Shown here piece after piece: positions 42,546 to 45,122 of a stretch of DNA of 45,122 bases. Position numbers and translations under genes: made by a program. Every line of letters starts with the position of its first letter. The stretch's first letter is position 1. The stretch covers positions 1 through 45,122 of the forward strand of contig JACPAY010000021.1 of NCBI GenBank assembly GCA_016180575.1. The letters are read 5' to 3'. The stretch comes from Candidatus Omnitrophota bacterium. GTDB taxonomy: Bacteria; Omnitrophota; Gorgyraeia; Aquiviventales; Aquiviventaceae. Under the pieces are notes generated by a model that was not told the origin of the DNA, ran no database searches, and saw only the letters and a list, made by a program, of their open reading frames with translations.

Positions 42546-43562
42546 ATGATTATTGTCTTGAAGCCGAAGGCGACGAAGAAGCAGATCGACCATCTCATCG
42601 AGCGGATCAAGGCGCTCGGCCTCAAACCGATGGTGTCCAGGGGGACCGAGCGGACGATCATCGGCGTCATCGGCTCGGAGGACGTCCTGCGGGTCCAGCC
42701 GCTGGAGGTGATCCCCGGCGTCGAGAAGGTGATGCCGGTGCTCAAGCCCTACAAGCTCGTCTCGCGGGAGTTCAAGCCGGAGCCGACCATCGTGGACGTG
42801 GGCGGCGGGGTGACGATCGGCGGCAAGGCGCTCGTCGTGATGGCCGGCCCCTGCTCGGTGGAGAACCGCGAGATGCTCTTCGAGACCGCGCGGGCGGTCC
42901 GCCGCGGCGGCGCGCAGCTGCTGCGGGGCGGCGCCTTCAAGCCGCGCACCTCGCCCTACTCGTTCCAGGGGATGGGCGAGGAGGGGCTGAAGCTCCTGCG
43001 CGAGGCGGCGCAGGCCACGGGCATGCGGGTCGTGACGGAGCTCCTGGACACGCGCGACATCCAGCTCGTGGAGCAGTACGCCGACGTCATCCAGATCGGC
43101 GCGCGCAACATGCAGAACTTCGAGCTGCTCAAGGAGGTCGGGCAGTCCCGGAAGCCCGTGCTGCTCAAGCGGGGCCTGTCCGCGACCATCACCGAGTTCC
43201 TGCTGGCCGCCGAGTACATCCTCAGCCAGGGCAACTTCAACGTGATCCTGTGCGAGCGCGGCATCCGGACCTTCGAGACGCTGACGCGCTTCACCCTGGA
43301 CCTGGCCGCCGTGCCGGTCATCAAGCAGCTCTCGCACCTGCCGATCGTGGTGGATCCGAGCCACGGCACCGGCTCCTGGGAGTACGTGGGGCCGATGGCC
43401 AAGGCGGCCGTGGCGGCGGGCGCGGACGGGCTCATCCTCGAGGTGCACCCCAACCCCGAGACGGCGCTCTCCGACGGGCCGCAGTCGCTTTTGCCGAAGA
43501 AGTTTGCCGCGCTGGTGAGCGAGCTGCGGAAGGTCGCGCACGCCGTCGGCCGGACCTTGTGA
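42546..43562 (+). CDS. aroF: 3-deoxy-7-phosphoheptulonate synthase with N-terminal ferredoxin-like domain
   Basis: [43 protein letters not shown]...[53 protein letters not shown]. Confidence 0.95.
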   Translation: MIIVLKPKATKKQIDHLIERIKALGLKPMVSRGTERTIIGVIGSEDVLRVQPLEVIPGVEKVMPVLKPYKLVSREFKPEPTIVDVGGGVTIGGKALVVMAGPCSVENREMLFETARAVRRGGAQLLRGGAFKPRTSPYSFQGMGEEGLKLLREAAQATGMRVVTELLDTRDIQLVEQYADVIQIGARNMQNFELLKEVGQSRKPVLLKRGLSATITEFLLAAEYILSQGNFNVILCERGIRTFETLTRFTLDLAAVPVIKQLSHLPIVVDPSHGTGSWEYVGPMAKAAVAAGADGLILEVHPNPETALSDGPQSLLPKKFAALVSELRKVAHAVGRTL

Positions 43563-43570
43563 GGAGGACG

Positions 43571-43658
43571 CGTGGAATGCGTAATGCGGAATGCGTAATG
43601 GGCAACTTTGTCAGGCGTTCAGTCGTCACATTACGCCTTACGCATTACACATTACGCA
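43571..43658 (+). repeat. Inverted heptamer-array element (GCGTAAT)n / (CATTACG)n
   Basis: gtggaatgcgtaatgcggaatgcgtaatgggcaac ... cacattacgccttacgcattacacattacgc, then SD aggag and the tyrA ATG. Confidence 0.94.
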
Positions 43659-43662
43659 GGAG

Positions 43663-44508
43663 ATGGGACTGTTCCAGCAAGTGACGATCGTCGGGCTCGG
43701 GCTCATTGGGGGCTCGCTCGGGATGGCCATCCGGCGGCGCCGGGCGGCGCGGACCGTCGTGGGGGTCAGCCGCCGCCCCGCGTCGTGGCGGCGGGCGAAG
43801 CGCCTCGGCGCGATCGATTGGGGCACGACGGACATGGCGCGCGCCGTAGCGGGCGCGGACGTGGTCGTCCTGGCGACCCCGGTGGATGCCATCGCGCCCT
43901 TCGGGCGACGCGCGGCGCGGTCCATGCGCCCGGGCAGCGTCCTGACCGACGTGGGCAGCGCCAAGGCGGCCATCGTCCGCGCGCTTGAGCGCGGGCTGCC
44001 GCGCGGGATCCATTTTGTCGGCGCGCACCCGATCGCCGGCTCCGAGCAGCGAGGCATCGAGGCCGCTGACGCGCGGCTCTTCGACGGGGCCGTCTGCATC
44101 CTGACCCCCACGGCGCGGACGGACCGCCGGGCGCTGCAGGCCGTGCGGCGGCTGTGGAGCCCGCTGGTCGGGCGGGTGGTGGCCATGAGCCCGCAGCGGC
44201 ACGACCGGCTGCTCGCCCAGCTGAGCCACCTGCCGCACCTCATCGCGTACAGCCTGGCAGGCGCAATCCCTGACTCGCTGCCCCGTCTCCCGCAGAGCGT
44301 CCTCGACATGACGCGCATCGCCCGGAGCGACCCGGACCTCTGGGACGACATCTTCCTGGCAAACCGCGCCAACCTGCTGGAGGCGATGGACCGCTTTGAC
44401 GCGCGCTGGCGCGCGCTGCGGCGCCTCCTGGCCGGGTCACGGCGCCTGGCGCTGCGCCGGACCCTGGCCCGCGCCCAATCCCGCCGCAATGCCCTCCAAA
44501 ACGGCTAA
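43663..44508 (+). CDS. tyrA: Prephenate/arogenate dehydrogenase
   Basis: VTIVGLGLIGGSLGMAIRRR...VGAHPIAGSEQRGIEAADARLFDGAVCILTPT. Start moved from 43591 to 43663 because the extension lies in repeat DNA. Confidence 0.93.
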   Translation: MGLFQQVTIVGLGLIGGSLGMAIRRRRAARTVVGVSRRPASWRRAKRLGAIDWGTTDMARAVAGADVVVLATPVDAIAPFGRRAARSMRPGSVLTDVGSAKAAIVRALERGLPRGIHFVGAHPIAGSEQRGIEAADARLFDGAVCILTPTARTDRRALQAVRRLWSPLVGRVVAMSPQRHDRLLAQLSHLPHLIAYSLAGAIPDSLPRLPQSVLDMTRIARSDPDLWDDIFLANRANLLEAMDRFDARWRALRRLLAGSRRLALRRTLARAQSRRNALQNG

Positions 44509-45122
44509 GCCGCTCGTCGTCACCATCGACGGCCCGGGCGGGGTGGGGAAGAGCACCGTGGCGAAGCTCCTCGCCCGGGAGCTTTCGGTCATGTACCTCG
44601 ATACGGGCGCGACCTACCGGACGCTCGCCTATGCGGCGCTGGCAGATCGGCTGAGCCCGGTGACCGATGTGAAGCGCCTGGCCCTGCTCGCCAGGCGGCT
44701 GCCGCTGCGCCTGTCGCGGGCGGCAGGCGGGTCGCTGCGCGTGCGGCTCGATGGGCGCGACGTGAGCCGGGACATCCGGAGCGAGCGCATCTCCGAGGCG
44801 GCGGCCCAGGTCTCCCAGCACGCGCTGGTCCGCGCCGCGATGGTCGACCTCCAGCGCCGCCTCGCCAGGCGGCACAGCGTCGTCGTGGAGGGGCGGGATA
44901 CCGGCTCCGTGGTCTTCCCGCAGGCCCCCTTCAAGTTCTTCCTCACCGCCGATGCCCGCGTCCGCGCCAGGCGCCGGCAGCGGGAGCTCGCCAAGCTCTA
45001 CGGCACCCAGCCCCCCTTCAAGGAGGTCCAGGAGCAGCTGCAGTTCCGTGACGAGCTGGACCGCAGCCGCCGCGTCGGCCCGCTGGTCAAGCCGCCAGGC
45101 GCCGTCGCGATCGACACGACCC
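44489..45122 (+). CDS. cmk: Cytidylate kinase, 3' truncated by window end
   Basis: PLVVTIDGPGGVGKSTVAKLLARELSVMYLDTGATYRTLAYAAL...VVVEGRDTGSVVFPQAPFKFFLTADARVRARRRQREL; open to the window end. Confidence 0.95.
   Translation, partial: MPSKTAKPLVVTIDGPGGVGKSTVAKLLARELSVMYLDTGATYRTLAYAALADRLSPVTDVKRLALLARRLPLRLSRAAGGSLRVRLDGRDVSRDIRSERISEAAAQVSQHALVRAAMVDLQRRLARRHSVVVEGRDTGSVVFPQAPFKFFLTADARVRARRRQRELAKLYGTQPPFKEVQEQLQFRDELDRSRRVGPLVKPPGAVAIDTT

Noticed and set aside
43591-43662. N-terminal extension MRNGQLCQAFSRHITPYALHITQE of TyrA
   Set aside because: Entirely heptamer repeat sequence; ATG 43663 has an SD and starts the Rossmann motif VTIVGLGLIGGS.

Overview
A 45 kb, GC-rich bacterial chromosomal window, read by eye with the supplied ORF track and no database searches. 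From about 4 kb onward every gene I could support is on the + strand. It starts inside a GT20 trehalose-6-phosphate synthase gene. Next come a minus-strand VapBC-like toxin-antitoxin pair, a P-type cation ATPase, a PEP-CTERM/LamG surface protein, a methyltransferase, a Flp-pilin-like N-terminus joined through 22 glycines to a HExxH domain, and a deoxyhypusine-synthase-like protein. From ~10.5 kb to the end there is a dense housekeeping and envelope supercluster: hldE(kinase)-kdsB-pyrG-kdsA-kdsD-kdsC, an HTH gene, lpxL::lptC::lptA (one ORF)-lptB, tig-clpP, aminotransferase-serA-purA-pal-like, uppS-cdsA-dxr-rseP-ispG-proS, rimP-nusA-infB-trpS, scpA-scpB, chorismate mutase-pheA-hisC-aroF-tyrA-cmk. 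Gene content implies a Gram-negative, Kdo/LPS-type, PEP-CTERM organism, possibly from an Omnitrophota-like candidate phylum (inference only). The main finding is a set of about 14 short hairpin-forming repeat elements in the gene junctions of this supercluster. They belong to several unrelated sequence families: heptamer or octamer tandem arrays with inverted arms, AAGTACCnGGTACTT palindromes, a 20-bp inverted repeat, and a GC-rich ~80-bp element. They typically sit between one gene's stop codon and the next gene's Shine-Dalgarno, and several supply stop codons or are translated into protein ends or loops. Other notable items are a trigger factor lacking its PPIase domain, an LpxL-LptC-LptA fusion, a pheA gene with a low-GC centre and truncated ACT domain, and two promoters whose geometry predicts leaderless mRNAs.
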